Origin: Neoarius graeffei
Lineage: Eukaryota; Chordata; Actinopteri; Siluriformes; Ariidae
Length of the DNA: 64,000 nt
Assembly (NCBI RefSeq): GCF_027579695.1
Contig: NC_083586.1
Span: forward strand, 6,382,001 to 6,446,000
Direction: 5' to 3'
Made by a program: the position numbers and the translations under genes. Below the pieces are notes generated by a model. The model had not been told where the DNA came from, did not search any database, and saw nothing but the letters and a program-made list of their open reading frames with translations. Positions 1 to 10,395 of this stretch are shown piece after piece; the stretch's first letter is position 1; each line of letters starts with the position of its first letter.

Positions 1-2210
1 TTTGATATCAAGAAGGAAGTTAATTGATTGAAGACAATTTTTCAAGGATTTTCCCCTATGAATGGTAAATTTGATATTGGCCTGTAGTTGTTTAATACTG
101 AAGCATCCAGATTATTCTTTTTAAGTAGGGGCTTTACAACAGCTTTTTTTCAGGGACACAGGAACAATGCCAGTCTCTAGGGATGTATTTATGATTTGAA
201 GCACATCTGTAATTATAAGATGAAGAACAGACTTAAAAAAGTTGGTGGGCAGAATGTCCAATTCAGATGTTGAGGAACTGAGATTTTGTACAGTTTTTTC
301 AAGAGTCTCATAATCAATTAAACAAAATTCTGACATTGTGTTGAAGTTATCTGTCTGTGTCACTGGTGATTGCAGTTTTTCAATTATTTGCAACTGAGAT
401 ATATTATGAGCAATATTCTGCCATATTTTATCAATTTTACCTTTGAAGAAGGATGCAAACTCTTTGCATTAACTGAGAGAAGTTCAGGTGCTAATTGTGG
501 TGGGGGATTAGTTAGCTTCTCTACTGTTGAAAATAGCACACTGGCATTGTTCATATGCCTGTTGATGATGTTGGAGAAGAAAGACTGTCTTGCTTTACGA
601 ATTTCATAATTATATTTACAAAGCATCTCTTTATGGATTTGATAATGGATGTGAAGTTTAGATTTGCGCTATTTTCTTTCAGTCTTTCTACATTCTCTCT
701 TTAGCAATTTAACAGCTGGGTATTGCTTCCATGGTGCTTTCTGCTTGTCATTGACTCTTTTGATTTTGAATGGAGCAATATCATCCATAATTTGGGTCAT
801 ATTTAAATTAAAAATTTCCAGTAAATCATCTACAGAGTCTGACATTTTGGTTGAGATCCGAGAGAGAGCTTGCTCAAAGAGAACACATGTGTTGTCGTTT
901 ATGACTCTCCTACCCATAGTTGTTGAGCTGTTCTGAATGTGAGGAGACATAGAAACATCAGAGAAAACACAAAAATGATCAGATAAGGCCAGGTCAACAA
1001 CAGTAGTAGAAACAGTAAGACCCTTTGTGATGACGAGGTCAAGGGTATGACCACGAGAGTGGGTCGGCCCCTGTACATGTTGTACTAGGTTGAAGTTGTC
1101 AATAAGTGCAAGTAGTTCTCTGGCATAAGTGTTTGCAGGATTATCTACATGCAAGTTAAAATCCCAGATATAATAAGACAGTCAAACTCTAAGCAAATGA
1201 CTGACAACAGTTCACCAAACTCTTCCAGAAAAATTTTGGCTGAATGTCTCGGAGGCCTGTAAATAGTTAATAACAATATGTTAGGAGAGCATGTAACAAG
1301 TGCACATAAGTGGTGAAAGGATGTAAAATCACCAAGTGAGGATTGTTTACATTGAAAAGAAACTTTGAATATATTTGAGATGCCTCCACCTTTTCCCTGT
1401 CAGGTAACATTCATAAAATTAAAATTTGGGGGAGCTGCTTCAATAAGGGTGGTAGCACTATTTGCTTGATCCAGCCAAGTTTCAGTTAGAAGCAAAAAAT
1501 CAAGATTGTATTTGCAGATAAGATCATTAATTAAAAATGACTTGTTTGAAAGTGATCTAACGTTCAGAAGAGCTAGCTTTACAGAAAGTCTAGAAGTAAT
1601 ATCCGCTTGGGCACGCTGATGTTGTTTTGAAACAGGAAGGAGACTAGACTGGTTTACCCCCTGGGTTAAATATGCTCTATGTTTTCTATTTCTTATCAAC
1701 ACAGGAATAGAGAATGGCATAGGCATACTGGGTCCCAGCTTGTTTTCAAAACTACACCCAATGCAGGGACCCACAGCACATCATACAAGACTCTCTGTAT
1801 GTTCCATTTGGTTTGAGGGTGTAAAGATTGGAGATGTCATGTATCTTTTAGATGGTGAAAAAGATTGGTAGCCAGCTGAAAGTCCTGGGCGAACACAGTT
1901 CAGTCTGTTGGTTGATTTTTGATGAGCTGGGTACACTGCTTGTCGCGACAGATTTGGGCTGGAAAAAGAGAGTGTAGCCATTGGCAGCAGTCTCTGCATA
2001 CTATTAGGGAAATCCATGCAGGGGGGAGACAGAGATGGTACAATAAAATCAGAAGAGCGAGACTTTGGTGAGGTCTTTGTGAGTGTTTCCATGACTGTCT
2101 CTGTGGTGACTGTCTCCCTGATAGTCTCTGTGATACTTGCATGGGGTCGAGATGTGGGTGATGCAGCCTTGACATGATTATCTTTGGTCAGGTCCTCAAT
2201 CTGGATGGAA
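1..2210 (-). mobile_element. L2-type LINE, 5' portion, broken, runs off the left edge
   Basis: Several minus-strand reading frames follow one another in the order of a LINE ORF2. The endonuclease N-terminus lies at about 1400-1774 (ALLNVRSLSNKSF, LLLTETWL). The endonuclease C-terminus lies at 669-1154 (GPTHSRGHTLDLVITKGL, then LSDHFCVFSD). Linker sequence follows at 384-626, and the start of the reverse-transcriptase region at 121-393. The frames are interrupted by shifts between these blocks, for example around 1160-1400, so this copy cannot encode a working protein. A serine- and proline-rich frame at 1781-2175 may be the 5' leader or ORF1 part. The L2/jockey-group assignment rests on the endonuclease motifs; the exact family and the 5' end are uncertain. 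The catalytic reverse-transcriptase core would lie beyond the window. Confidence 0.8.
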
Positions 2211-2651
2211 TCGCAAACTGTACTGTGAAAGGGTTACTATGGTTATGGGCATGGTAGCCACCCCTACATCAGATGTTGGAAGAACAGCTGGATGCACTGG
2301 CACCCATTTGGCCTGGTGTAGTGAAAACCCAGACCCTTACCCTTTCCCTCTGTACAGGTTTGAGCCCACAGTGTTAAAAAAATAGCTGTAACGCTGAACA
2401 CCGCCTGCTGTGGTCAGATTCAGAGTACAGCCTTTGTTAGAGTTAACAAAAAGCCAGGCCCAGGATCTTAGATGGGGTAAGAGAGAGCTAAGCTGAGTAA
2501 GCCAAGTGTGAATCCTGGAATCTTCTGCACTGTCCTGAGACTTCTTGTCCCATCATGACACCAAAAGGACTCATGAAAGCAAGAGCCTATAGAATAAAGA
2601 TTTCACTCAAGGTCATGTGACTTGCAACTCAAGTGACACAACAAAGAAACA
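2211..2651. other. spacer without recognised gene
   Basis: No coding pattern, tRNA or named repeat was recognised between the LINE and tRNA-Glu. It is ordinary mixed-composition sequence. Confidence 0.4.
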
Positions 2652-2723
2652 TTCCCATACTGGGAGTCAAACCCGGGCCACCTGGGTGAAAACCAGGGAT
2701 CCTGACCACTAGACCATATGGGA
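2652..2723 (-). tRNA. tRNA-Glu (anticodon TTC)
   Basis: The reverse strand reads as a 72-nt tRNA-Glu: acceptor strands TCCCATA and TATGGGA, D arm GTCTAGTGGTCAGGAT, anticodon loop with TTC (TTTTCAC) closed by CCTGG/CCAGG, and T loop TTTGACT. One T-stem pair is a C/A mismatch, so it is a slightly worn gene or a recent pseudogene. No T4 terminator directly follows. Confidence 0.8.
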
Positions 2724-2822
2724 CAGCCTTGACATGTAAAGGTCACCTTTGAAGTGCTTAGGCCATTGGTGAGAACTCAGGCATTTTCCAGAAAAGTAGC
2801 TGTTATTTTTTTATTTTATTTA

Positions 2823-3995
2823 GTCAGGCTGGAAAAGATTACAAAACCATCTCTAAATAGTTTGGACTCCATCAATCCACAGTCAGACAGACTGTGTACA
2901 AATGGAAGAAATTCAAGACCATTGTTACTCTCCCCAGGAGTGGTCAAACAACAAAGATCATTCCAAGAGCAAGGTGTGTAATAGTCGGCGAGGTCACAAA
3001 GGACCCCAGGGTAACTCCTAAGCAACTGAAGGCCTCTCTCACATTGGCTAATGTTCATGAGTCCACAATCAGGAGAACACTGAACAACAATGGTGTGCAT
3101 AGCAGGGTTGCAAGGAGAAAGCCACTGATCTCCAAAAAGAACTTTGCTGCTCATCTGCAGTTTGCTAAAGATCACATGGACAAGCCAGAAGGCTACTGGA
3201 AAAATATTCTGTAGATGGATGAGACCAAAATAGAACTTTTTGGTTTAAATGAGAAGCGTTATGTTTGGAGAAAGGAAAACACTGCATTCCAGCCTAATAA
3301 AATAATCCCATCTGTGAAACATGGTGGTGGTAGTATCATGGTTTGGGCCTGTTTTGCTGCATCTGGGCCAGCACGGCTTGCCATCATTGAAGGAACAATG
3401 AATTCTGAATTATGCCAGCGATTTCTAAAGGAAAATGTCAGGACATCTGTCCATGAACTGAATCTCAAGAGAAGGTGGGTCAGGCAGCAAGACCCTAAGC
3501 ACACAAATCGTTCTACCACAGAATGGTTAAAGAATAAAGTTAATGTTTTGGAATGGCCAAGTCAAAGTCCTGACCTTAATCCAATGGAAATATTGTGGAA
3601 GGACCTGAAGCGAGCAGTTCATGTGAGGAAACCCACCAGCTTCCCAGAGTTGAAGCTGTTCTGTATGGAGGAATGGGCTAAAATTCCTCCAAGCCGGTGT
3701 GCAGGACCGATCAACAGTTACCGGAAATGTTTAGTTGCAGTTATTGCTGCACAAGGGGGTCACACCAGATACTGAAAGCAAAGGTAGACATACTTTTGCC
3801 ACTGACACATATCTAATATTGGATCATTTTCCTCAATAAATAAATAACCAAGTATAATACTTTTGTCTAATTTGTTTAACTGGGTTCTCTTTATCTACTT
3901 TTAGGACTTGTGTGAAAATCTGACGATGTTTTAGGTCATATTTATGCAGAAATATAGAAAATTCTAAAGGGTTCACAAAGTTCCAAGCACCTTTG
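2823..3995 (+). mobile_element. Tc1-like transposon, copy 1 (left end missing)
   Basis: This is a Tc1/mariner-superfamily element that begins abruptly inside the transposase gene. It ends with the usual right terminal repeat (GGTTCACAAAG...CAAGCACCTTTG), followed by TA. The same family recurs at 34613-35975 and 56786-58491. The left terminal repeat and the transposase start codon are absent here. Confidence 0.9.
2894..3775 (+). pseudogene. Tc1 transposase pseudogene
   Basis: The protein would cut and paste the element through a DDE/D catalytic core. The first frame (2894-3214) covers the second helix-turn-helix (TTKIIPRARCVIV, KQLKASL, ESTIRRTLNNNGVHSR). The second frame (3215-3775) starts at MDETKIELFGLNEKRYVWR, which holds the first catalytic Asp, then GGGSIMVWACFAASG, and SPDLNPMEILWKDLK with the final acidic residue. 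A stop codon replaces the Trp of the usual LWMDETK motif. The second-Asp motif reads QQDPKHT instead of QQDNDPKHT, a two-residue loss. The protein is therefore inactive. Confidence 0.9.
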
Positions 3996-4351
3996 TAAGA
4001 GTGATGCAGAACTGAGTGGAGATGTTATCTGTAAGAAAATTTTCCCTCTCTCAAAGGGTTGCTGGTTACAGCCCATGGTCAGACTCTGAGCAGAAGCTTC
4101 CACCTTTGTCAGTGTGAACAACAAGTCTTGTACAAAGTGCTGTATGGGGTAAGAGAGAACCAAGCAGCAATGCGAGAAGCGTCTGATCCGAGGTCACACA
4201 CAGCAACCATCGTGCCCCAAGCGGACGTAAGGTTTCAAGCAGTGGTGATCCTTTCTCATTTTGCTATCCCTCACAAGCCATGCTAACAGTTGCAATCCAT
4301 GGACAAACTCAGAGATGAAGAGTGACTCAGTGAAACTGAAAAATCTAAGAT
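3996..4351. other. spacer without recognised gene
   Basis: About 350 bp with no supported gene. A short stretch near 4066-4110 (CAGCCCATGGTCAGACT) recurs near 6355-6375, which suggests an old dispersed repeat. Confidence 0.4.
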
Positions 4352-4363
4352 ATAACCCAGATT

Positions 4364-4722
4364 GGCGGCACGGTGGTGTAGTGGTTAGCGCTGTCGCCTC
4401 ACAGCAAGAAGGTCCTGGGTTCGAGCCCCGGGCCCGGTGAGGGCCTTTCTGTGCGGAGTTTGCATGTTCTCCCCGTGTCCACGTGGGTTTCCTCCGGGTG
4501 CTCCGGTTTCCCCCACAGTCCAAAGACATGCAGGTTAGGTTAACTGGTGACTCTAAATTGACCGTAGGTGTGAATGGTTGTCTGTGTCTATGTGTCAGCC
4601 CTGTGATGACCTGGCGACTTGTCCAGGGTGTACCCTGCCTTTCGCCCGTAGTCAGCTGGGATAGGCTCCAGCTTGCTTACGACCCTTTAGAAGGATAAAG
4701 TGGCTAGAGATAATGAGATGAG
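4364..4722 (+). mobile_element. tRNA-headed SINE (type A) with target-site duplication
   Basis: This is the common teleost SINE. The head carries Pol III box-like sequences (GTGGTGTAGTGGTTAGCGC and GGTCCTGGGTTCGAGCCCC). The body contains AACATGCAAACTCC-like and TCCAAAGACATGCAGG blocks, and the tail ends in GAGATGAGAT. It is flanked by a perfect 12-bp duplication, ATAACCCAGATT, at 4352-4363 and 4723-4734. This supports target-primed insertion of a full copy. Confidence 0.9.
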
Positions 4723-4854
4723 ATAACCCAGATTCCGACCAGGGTTACGGAGATGCCAGAACAGAATCCAATCGCTTCTCTGATTACAGCTCTCCAGACT
4801 CTGAGTTATCTGTGTTCCCTTACCAGAAAACCAGCTGCTGGTTGAAGCATTTTG

Positions 4855-4926
4855 TGGTCAGCCAAGCATCTGGCAGAGAATCTTCTAATTTGTAGTCAGC
4901 CCTGTTATCCATTGCACCACTGACCC
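4855..4926 (-). pseudogene. tRNA-Arg-derived relic
   Basis: The reverse strand starts GGGTCAGTGGTGCAATGGATAA and continues through CTGACTACAAATTAGAAGATTC. This follows tRNA-Arg(ACG), compare 44599-44671, but the anticodon loop and T arm have decayed. Confidence 0.55.
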
Positions 4927-5008
4927 AAGCAGAGCCATGATAAGTGAGATCCAAACTACGTACGAATTTCCATTTAGTCACTGTTCAATAGTGAGATGGA
5001 AAGCACAA

Positions 5009-5080
5009 TGCCATGACCCAGCTTCAAACCAGGGTTGCTGAAGTCATAACGCAGAGTACTAACCACTATACTATCACAGC
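5009..5080 (-). pseudogene. tRNA-His-like gene or relic
   Basis: The reverse strand matches tRNA-His across GTATAGTGGTTAGTACTCTGCGTT and CTGGTTTGAAGC. The anticodon loop reads TTATGAC, so the anticodon is ATG rather than the usual GTG. Several stem pairs are lost, so this is probably a pseudogene. Confidence 0.6.
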
Positions 5081-5194
5081 ACTCCACCTCCCAAGGGCAG
5101 AGTGCCTGATCGCGTTGCCACAAACTCAGTGGCTAGACATGGATTGGGCCATCCCGGCCCACTTTTGGCCTGGTGTTGTGAGAACAGTCAGCTT

Positions 5195-6236
5195 TTTAGT
5201 TCAGTTCAGTTCAGTTCATTTTCATTGCTCATTTTATGTTAACACATGGCCAACTTGCAATGAAATGCAGTGGACCAGATAAGAACCAGAAACAAGTCTC
5301 TCAGCACTGGGGCCCAACAGGAGTTTAACAGAATATCAGTTAAAAAAAAGATTCAAAGTCCTAAAGATAAAAAAAAACCAACGGAAGTTAAATTCAAGTG
5401 AAAATAGAAATAACTGAGATGTATGCATGCATTGTCTCAGGGTGGTAGTGTGGGGAGGGGGTGTAGCACAAGCACCTGTATTGCACATCGGAAAAATTGA
5501 CATGCGTGGCTACCAGTAATTGCACTTTGTTGAAGACCAATGAAGTACTGACCATGTAAACAGAGTTTTGATATGTGTGGGTAAATGTGGAAACAGTAAA
5601 TATGTAAATGCTTTGGTGATATGTAAACAGAGTCTTGAGATATGTTGGTGATATGTAAACGGAGTCTTGTGATATAAACAGAGTCTTGTGATATGTAGAT
5701 TGTGGACCTGTAGTAGTTTGAAATGATGTTTACCTTCATGCTAAACTTCTTCAGCCTCCTCAGGAAGCACAGCCGCTGGCGAGCTTTCCTGACCACAGTG
5801 TGGAACTTGAAGCTGCTGACCCTTTCGACCTCATGCTCGTTGATGTAGATGGCCTAGTGTGTCCTCCCTTGCTGTCTCCTGTAGTCCACTATCAGCTCCT
5901 TAGTTTTCCTGACGTTGAGAGAGAGGTTGTTGTTCTGGCACCAGCTGGCTAATGCCTTCACTTCCTCTCTGCATGTCATCTCATCGTTGTCCGTAAGGAG
6001 GCCCAAGATGGTTGTGTCGTCAGCAATCTTGATGACAATGTTGGCGCTGTATTTAGCAGTGCAGTCGTGGGCGAACAAGGAGTACATGAGGGGACTGAGC
6101 ACACAGCCCAGTGGCGCACCTGTGTTCAGGATAAGCGAGGAGGACGTGTGGCTACCGATTATCACCACCTGGGGTCTGCCTGTCAGAAAGTCAAAGATCC
6201 ATCTGCAAATGGTCATCTGCTCATGAAATCGTTAAA
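5195..6236 (-). mobile_element. LINE fragment, reverse-transcriptase C-terminal part plus 3' end
   Basis: A minus-strand frame at 5854-6216 holds the end of a LINE reverse transcriptase: [25 protein letters not shown], the catalytic [10 protein letters not shown] box, and [20 protein letters not shown] second frame (to about 5690) gives VRKARQRLCFLRRLKKF, the region that follows in this family. Between these and the 3' end lies a short minisatellite. A run of TTCAG-type repeats at 5195-5220 probably marks the LINE 3' tail. The element is 5'-truncated and frame-broken, and its clade is not certain. Confidence 0.75.
5550..5700. repeat. degenerate minisatellite
   Basis: Four or so imperfect copies of a unit like GATATGTAAACAGAGTCTTG sit within the LINE fragment. 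Confidence 0.6.
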
Positions 6237-7297
6237 TATTTTGTCATGATTGCATTTTCTCTGCTCATCCCAAGGCAGTTTTACTTATTAAGCGCAAATT
6301 TGCAGCTCAATGCTTTCAAGATCTTGCAACCTGATTTGATTTTGGTCGCTGGTCACAGCCCATGGTCAGACTGTGAGCTGAGCTTTGTCAGAGAGCTTTC
6401 AGAAAATAGGTTTCGGTGGCCTTTTTGAAGGACGCTTTAGGTTCAGAAAATGCTAAATGTAACTCAAAGAATGTTGAACCTTGGTCCTATCTACTGAGCT
6501 GTGCAGGCTCTACGATGAGCTATATTGAACCATATGATATGTATTTTCTTTTAGAACGTGAAAAATTTTGTCCATCAGCTCACTTTGAAAATGTTACCAG
6601 AATTTTGTCCATCAGGTCACTTGGAAAATGTTACCATTGGAAACAGTTGGTGCATTATGAAATGCAAAATACGATAAATGAGACTCCAAATGCTTGAGCA
6701 ACTCATCTCATCTCATTCTCTAGCCGCTTTATCCTGTTCTACAGGGTCGCAGGCAAGCTGGAGCCTATCCCAGCTGACTACAGGCGAAAGGCAGGGTACA
6801 CCCTGGACAAGTCGCCAGGTCATCACAGGGCTGACACATAGACACAGACAACCATTCACACTCACAGTCAATTTAGAGTCACCAGTTAACCTAACCTACA
6901 TGTCTTCGGACTGTGGGGGAAACCGGAGCACCCAGAGGAAACCCACGCAGATACGGGGAGAACATGCAAACTCCACACAGAAAGGCCCTCGCCGGCCATG
7001 GGGCTCAAACCCAGACCTTCTTGCTGTGAGGCGACAGCACTAACCACTACACCACCATGCCGCCCCGCTTGAGCAACTGAAATCCAAGAATGGGACAACA
7101 TTTCTCTTTCAAAACTACAGCATTTGTTCTCCTCAGTTCCCAAACATTTACAGAGTTTTGTTAAAACAAGAAGTGATGCAGCACAGTGGTAAACATGCCC
7201 CTGTTCCAACTTTTTGAAATGTGTTCCTGGCATCAAATTCAAAATTAGCATACCTTTTTCAAACAACAATAAAATTTCTCAGTTTCAACATTTGATG
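6237..7297. repeat. dispersed repeat interrupted by a SINE
   Basis: Sequence on both sides of the SINE at 6704-7066 reads as one former unit (GCATTATGAAATGCAAAATACGA before, GGGACAACATTTCTC and CAATAAAATTTCTCAG after). It resembles the 3' part of a dispersed fish transposable element. The family was not identified and there is no usable reading frame. Confidence 0.4.
6704..7066 (-). mobile_element. tRNA-headed SINE (type A)
   Basis: A full-length minus-strand copy runs from the GATGAGATGAG-type tail at 6704 to the GGCGGCATGGTGG head near 7066. The 12-bp duplication GCTTGAGCAACT flanks it at 6692-6703 and 7067-7078. Confidence 0.9.
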
Positions 7298-7607
7298 TGT
7301 GTGGCAGCGGGGGCATGGTCAAGCACCGGTCTGTGACAGGAGGGCGGAGTAAGGGAAGGTAAGTGGCAGAATCACTACACCTGACGGCAATTAACCTGTG
7401 TTTGTCTGTGTCTTCCCAGTGACCGCGCCCTATTTAAGGAGGGAGAGCGAGAGCAGAGGATCTCATCCCCGAACCAGACGCCGGTTGTGTGTGTCTGTTT
7501 GATTAAGCTATTGTTCGCTGAAAAGCGTGGCAATAAAAGCCCCTGTGTACAAACCTGTTCTCTGTCCTGCCGTCCTCTGTGCTCCACCCTACGTTAGAAC
7601 TGTTACA
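7298..7607 (+). repeat. left LTR of the Gypsy fossil
   Basis: Begins TGTG(TG)GCAGCGGGGG and ends GAACTGTTACA, the TG...CA form of an LTR. It contains a TATTTAAGG TATA-like box near 7430 and an AATAAA signal near 7532. Confidence 0.8.
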
Positions 7608-7608
7608 G

Positions 7609-7626
7609 TGGTGCCGAAACCCGGGA
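7609..7626 (+). other. primer-binding site matching tRNA-Phe
   Basis: TGGTGCCGAAACCCGGGA directly follows the left LTR. It is the exact complement of the 3' 18 nt of vertebrate tRNA-Phe including CCA, as recalled from the tRNA-Phe sequence. Confidence 0.75.
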
Positions 7627-7652
7627 AAGTGGAGCACCAGCTGAGCAGCCCC

Positions 7653-8972
7653 ATGGAGTCCTCCCCGTTCACCGACCTGGTCCACGCCCTCGCCACGGCC
7701 CAGCAAAGCCAGCATCAGGCGCTCGTCACCCCCTGGAAGGAGCAAGAGCGACGCTTCAAGGCCCTGGTGCTGGCCCAACAAGAAGATCGAGAGGCGTTCC
7801 AGCACCTCCTCGCGTCGGCAGGGTCCACCAGCGCTCCTACCGCGGGCCTGTCTCCCCTCACCGTCACCAAGATGTGCCCGCAGGACGACCCCGAGGCGTT
7901 CATCACACTCTTTGAGGAAGTCGCCGAAGCCTCGGGGTGGCCGATGGAGCAGCACGCGGCGCGCCTCCTCCCCCTGCTAACGGGAGAGGCACAGCTGGCC
8001 GCGCTACAGCTCCCCGCCAACCGCTGGCTGGCCTGCGCGTCCCTCCGCCGGGCCATCCTCCAGCACATGGGGCACACCCCAGAACAGCAGTGCCAGCGCT
8101 TCTGCGCGTTGCGCTTGGAGGAAGTCGGCCGGCTGTTCGCGTTTGGCCAGCTGCTCCGGGATGCCTACTGGCGGTGGTTGATGGCCGACAACCACGACGC
8201 CGAGGGAATCATCGACCAGGTGGTGCTGGAACAGTTCATCGCTCGCTTGCCAGCAGGAACCGCTGAGTGGGTCCAGTGCCACCGCCCGGCATCGCTGGAT
8301 CGGGCAGTCGAGCTGGCGGAGGACTATTTAGCGGCTGTCCTGGCGGCAGGACAGCAGATGGCATCTTCTCTTCTCTCCTCTTCTCTCTCTCTCTCTCCCC
8401 CTCCTCCTGTGTCCCGTCCTCGCCCCATTCCCCCACCGCAGAGGCGGGGGCCGGCGCCTCCCCAGCCGGCCCACCGCACCCGCGGTGCCCTCCCGTTTCT
8501 CCCTTCTGTGTCCGTCTCTCCCCCACCTCAGGTGAGTGAGCCCCAGAACACCGGTGCAGAGGGAAAGCCCGGGCCGGTCTGCTGGCGCTGCAGGGAGCCA
8601 GGCCACCTTCAACAGCAGTGCACAGCGATGGAAGTGGGTGCGGTGGTTCGGATCCCCGACACGCCAGAGGCCGCCCTCGATCGGGCCGGAGCATATCGCA
8701 TACCAGTGAGTATCCAAGGGGATACATATCAGGCATTGGTGGAGTCTGGTTGTAACCAGACCTCAATTCACCAAAGCCTGGTTCAAAACGAGGCATTGGG
8801 GGGAGCACAGGGGGTGAAGGTGTTGTGTGTGCACAGGGACGTTCACAGCTACCCTTTGGTGTCGGTCCACATTTTTTTCCGAGGGGAAAAATTTATAGTG
8901 AAGGCGGCGGTTAATCCTCGCTTTACCCACTCTGTAATTTTGGGGACGGATTGGCCGGGATTTCGGGATTGA
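7653..8972 (+). pseudogene. gag and protease-like region of the Gypsy fossil
   Basis: The frame reads a SCAN-like gag (DDPEAFITLFEEVAEASGWP, LLPLLTGEAQLAAL, LDRAVELAEDYL). A serine/proline-rich stretch follows, then a zinc knuckle CWRCREPGHLQQQC. A protease-like part comes next (GDTYQALVESGCNQTSIH, HSVILGTDWPGF). This order is typical of teleost Ty3/Gypsy elements. The part belongs to a broken fossil. Confidence 0.85.
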
Positions 8973-9170
8973 ATGAGATGCTTAGTAGAGAGTGGGTCCT
9001 GCCATTTGACAGGGGGAGGTCCCGGTGTCGCTCTGGCAGGAGCAGCTGTCACAGAGCCATCCATGTCATCTCCACGTCAGAGTGAGGAGCCGCCAGCTCC
9101 TCCTCTTTCTATTGGGGAATCCCTCACGGATTTCCCATTAGAGCAGTCGCGAGATGAGACTATGTGACAT

Positions 9171-9590
9171 GTGTTTGACCAAGTGAGAGTAATCGATGGT
9201 CAAACGCTCCAGCCAAACACCACCCTGTCCTTCCCCTACTTCGCGATTATGAAGGATAGGTTATACCGAGTGACGCAGGACACTCAAATTAAAGAGCGAG
9301 TCACGCAACTTTTAATTCCAAAGAGCCGCTGTGAATTGGTATTCCAGGCGGCTCACTTTAATCCTATGGCTGGACACTTCGGGCAAGATAAGACACTAGC
9401 CCGAATAATGGCCTGATTTTATTGGCCGGGGATTTGCAGCGATGTCCGTAGGTGGTGTACAGCGTGCCGCGAATGCCAGTTAGTAAATCCAGCGGCTGTC
9501 CCAAAAGCGCCTTTGCGCCCTCTACCATTAATCGAGACCCCGTTCGAAAGGATTGGGATGGATCTCGTCGGGCCATTAGATCGGTCAGCA
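9171..9590 (+). pseudogene. integrase zinc-binding part of the Gypsy fossil
   Basis: Frames here read IMKDRLYRVTQD, then QAAHFNPMAGHFGQDKT and CRECQLVNPAA, the H-H-C-C zinc-binding head of a Gypsy integrase. The start of the catalytic core (GMDLVGPLDRS-like) follows before the right LTR piece. Confidence 0.75.
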
Positions 9591-9679
9591 AAAAAAGCGT
9601 GGCAATAAAAACCCCTGTGTACGAACCTGATCTCTGTCCTGCCGTCCTCTGTGCTCCACCCTACGTTAGAACTGTTACA
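9590..9679 (+). repeat. end piece of the right LTR
   Basis: This 90-bp stretch repeats the last part of the left LTR (AAAAGCGTGGCAATAAAA to GAACTGTTACA) almost exactly. Confidence 0.85.
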
Positions 9680-10395
9680 ATATGTTTTCTCCACATTTCA
9701 CCTCCACACCACTCTGAAAGCTGCTCAGAATGTAGTGATTAATTTTTTGAGAGCAACAGCTCTGACAGTATTTCCAGCTGCAAGCCCGAAAGTACTGGAA
9801 CAGCAAGGACAATTCTGTTTGTTTGGGTTTTTTTTTTGCCATACACTGACGACATTTGCATTTGATGTCAAAAGTGGGTGGCACGGTGGTGTAGTGGTTA
9901 GCACTATCATATCGCAGCAAGAAGGTTCTGGGTTTGAACCCATTGGCCAAGGGGGGCCTTTCAGTGTGGAGTTTGCATGTTCTCCCTGTGCGGGTTTCCT
10001 CTGGGTGCTCTGGTTTCCCCCACAGTTCAAAGACATGCGGTTAGGTTATTATGGGGTAGCCATGGCCTGAGGTTAGGCTGAAGTGTCCTTGAGCAAGGGC
10101 ACCTAACCCACAACTGCTCCCTGGGTGCTGTAGCATAGCTGCCCACTGCTCTGGTTATGTGTGTGTGCTCACTGCTCACTTGTGTGTGTGGGTGTGTGTT
10201 CACTGCTCCAGATGCATTAAACGCAGAGTTTAAATTCCACTGTGTGCTTAAGAATTACATGTGACAAATAAAGGCTTCTTGGCTTGCCTTCTATATGTGA
10301 TAGGTCAGAATTTCAGCTTTTATTTCTTGATATTTGCACCTATATATGTTAACAGAATGGTGTTGGGAGTTTTGCACAGTCAAATGCAGGGACTT
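9680..10395. repeat. remnant of another DNA transposon split by a SINE
   Basis: Sequence at 9680-9875 (AACAGCTCTGACAGTATTTCC, CATACACTGACGACATTTG) and at 10286-10395 (GGTCAGAATTTCAGCTTTTA) resembles a second fish Tc1-like family. A SINE lies between the halves. The family call is from memory of the repeat and is moderate only. Confidence 0.5.
9876..10285 (+). mobile_element. tRNA-headed SINE (type B tail)
   Basis: The head is the same as in the type A SINE (GGCACGGTGGTGTAGTGG). After the CACAGTTCAAAGACATG block the tail differs: CCATGGCCTGAGG, CTTGAGCAAGGGCACC, TGCCCACTGCTCTGG, and a final ACAAATAAAGGCTTCTT. Related type B copies lie at 42816-43797 and 45397-45740. Confidence 0.85.

Larger units (their letters stand above)
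7298..9679 (+). mobile_element. Ty3/Gypsy LTR retrotransposon fossil, incomplete
   Basis: An old LTR element with a full left LTR, a primer-binding site, a gag region, a protease-like region, an integrase zinc-binding part and only the end of a right LTR. No reverse transcriptase/RNase H region is seen, so the copy is clearly broken, with several breaks. The two LTR ends differ at about 3 of roughly 88 comparable positions, which suggests a fairly recent insertion. Family assignment is from the gag zinc knuckle, SCAN-like gag and integrase zinc-finger spacing. Confidence 0.85.

Noticed and set aside
4364-4722. The tRNA-like SINE heads as tRNA genes
   Set aside because: They lack a proper anticodon arm and acceptor pairing, and continue into the SINE body with target-site duplications.
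5550-5700. Regular repeats as a CRISPR array
   Set aside because: Units are imperfect and contiguous without spacers, and the host is a vertebrate.
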